28,637 bases of DNA, taken from a virus. Within the stretch, counting starts at the first letter, position 1. Each line of letters begins with the position of its first letter. Below the pieces are notes generated by a model. The model saw only the letters and a list, made by a program, of their open reading frames with translations. It ran no database searches and was not told the DNA's origin. Below are positions 28,376-28,637 of the stretch, piece after piece. A program made the translations under genes and the position numbers. The stretch spans positions 1-28,637 of the IMG/VR virus record IMGVR_UViG_3300023179_000395; one strand, given 5' to 3'.

Positions 28376-28389
28376 AAACGGCAGTCTAG
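28376..28389 (+). repeat. AAACGG box, copy 5 (diverged)
   Basis: AAACGGCAGTCTAG keeps the first nine bases of the box and diverges afterwards. It overlaps the stop codon of the convergent minus-strand gene ending at 28386. This is the last member of the array before the strand changes. Confidence 0.4.
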
Positions 28390-28481
28390 CGACCAATAGA
28401 GATGCAACAGGCTTGATTGCCTAATGGATTTGGAGTTGGCCTTGGTTTCGGTTTAGGCTTTTCTTTAGTTTGCTTGCTCAT
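28386..28481 (-). CDS. Tiny proline/lysine-rich protein (31 residues)
   Basis: ATG at 28481 reads MSKQTKEKPKPKPRPTPNPL and ends in GNQACCISIGR. The start overlaps the end of the preceding minus-strand frame by 17 bases. It has a repeating KP/RP pattern and no recognisable fold. The coding status is uncertain; a Lys/Pro-rich tail fused by frameshift to the upstream gene is an alternative, because the two frames overlap. Confidence 0.35.
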   Translation of the reverse strand: MSKQTKEKPKPKPRPTPNPLGNQACCISIGR

Positions 28482-28637
28482 CGCACCTTGGTACAACACG
28501 CCTGGAGTGGGATCCAGTAATAATTTTCTTTGGGCTGATTCCAAGCTTTTCATTTTTACTGGCAACAGATTTGGATATTAGCTCCAAGGTTTCTGGCAAT
28601 AGTTTTTTGCCCGATTTAGATGAGTTGCATCCAACAC
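28465..28637 (-). CDS. Partial protein with DnaA domain IV-like C-terminal end (cut by right edge)
   Basis: A minus-strand frame enters from the right edge and stops at TAA 28465. The visible 56 residues contain KLLPETLELISKSVASKNEK, then GISPKKIITGSHSRRVVPRC and DEQAN. The layout of a helix, a Gly-Ile-Ser turn and a basic SxSRRVVxxR segment resembles the C-terminal DNA-binding domain of DnaA, which small phage proteins sometimes carry; the match is by eye. After the VVPR segment the DnaA domain normally continues for several helices, so the protein may be short or frameshifted. The start is outside the window. Confidence 0.45.
   Translation of the reverse strand, partial: VGCNSSKSGKKLLPETLELISKSVASKNEKLGISPKKIITGSHSRRVVPRCDEQAN

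Noticed and set aside
25948-28385. tRNA genes in the small-gene region
   Set aside because: Hairpins are present, but no cloverleaf with a T-loop GTTCRANNC and matching acceptor stem could be found; the GTTCAACCC at 28048-28056 lies in a hairpin loop without the other arms.
27448-28389. CRISPR array
   Set aside because: The repeats are short, unevenly spaced, lie in leaders of small genes and have no unique spacers of regular length between them.

Overview
This window is part of the genome of a tailed double-stranded DNA bacteriophage, most likely short-tailed (podovirus-like). Recognisable genes include both terminase subunits, a portal, an acidic scaffold, an N4-gp56-type major capsid protein, proteins resembling T7 tail tubular A and B, several Thr/Gly-rich fibre or adhesin proteins, a 1573-residue polyvalent (probably ejected) protein and a GH108-like lysozyme. 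There is no tape-measure, tail-tube or sheath gene. Two lipoproteins, one overlapping a small membrane-protein frame as spanin genes do, point to a Gram-negative host. The host and closest relatives cannot be named from sequence alone. No integrase or repressor is present, so nothing here indicates lysogeny.

Layout: (1) From about 25.9 kb down to 1.07 kb the minus strand carries a nearly gap-free virion-and-lysis transcription unit: terS, terL, a small holin-like protein, overlapping spanin-like genes, portal, a class I methyltransferase, a small hypothetical, scaffold, capsid, small head/neck genes, fibre and glycine-rich adhesin genes with a lipoprotein/coiled-coil block between them, a tiny fibre-associated protein, tail tubular A and B, a GNAT-like small protein, three internal or structural proteins, the giant polyvalent protein and the lysozyme. 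Many junctions are 1-4 base ATGA or TAATG overlaps, or place the ribosome binding site inside the preceding stop region. (2) At 697-1074 one plus-strand gene interrupts this layout; it encodes a secreted protein made of about six 14-15 residue repeats. (3) To its left, minus-strand genes encode a PD-(D/E)XK-type nuclease, a small protein and the start of what looks like a second nuclease cut by the window edge. (4) At 25.87-25.95 kb the strand switches, and a plus-strand set of very small genes follows, including a mycobacteriophage Gp88-family protein. (5) At the right edge two minus-strand genes converge on this set.

The most unusual part is the small-gene array at 27.44-28.39 kb. Its intergenic spacers are built from a recurring module: one or two predicted hairpins, a 14-base box (AAACGGMAGCGYAG) sometimes repeated at exactly 20-base spacing, and a CTATAAGGA-like box that includes the ribosome binding site. 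Two spacers share a hairpin with the same stem and loop lengths and with compensating stem changes. I do not recognise it as a known RNA family. Genes of about 26 to 62 codons, too short for ordinary gene-length cut-offs, were recovered by reading the gaps: 12509-12673, 15653-15823, 23551-23721, 26211-26291, 27203-27349, 27346-27441, 27885-28031, 28386-28481 and the partial genes at both edges.
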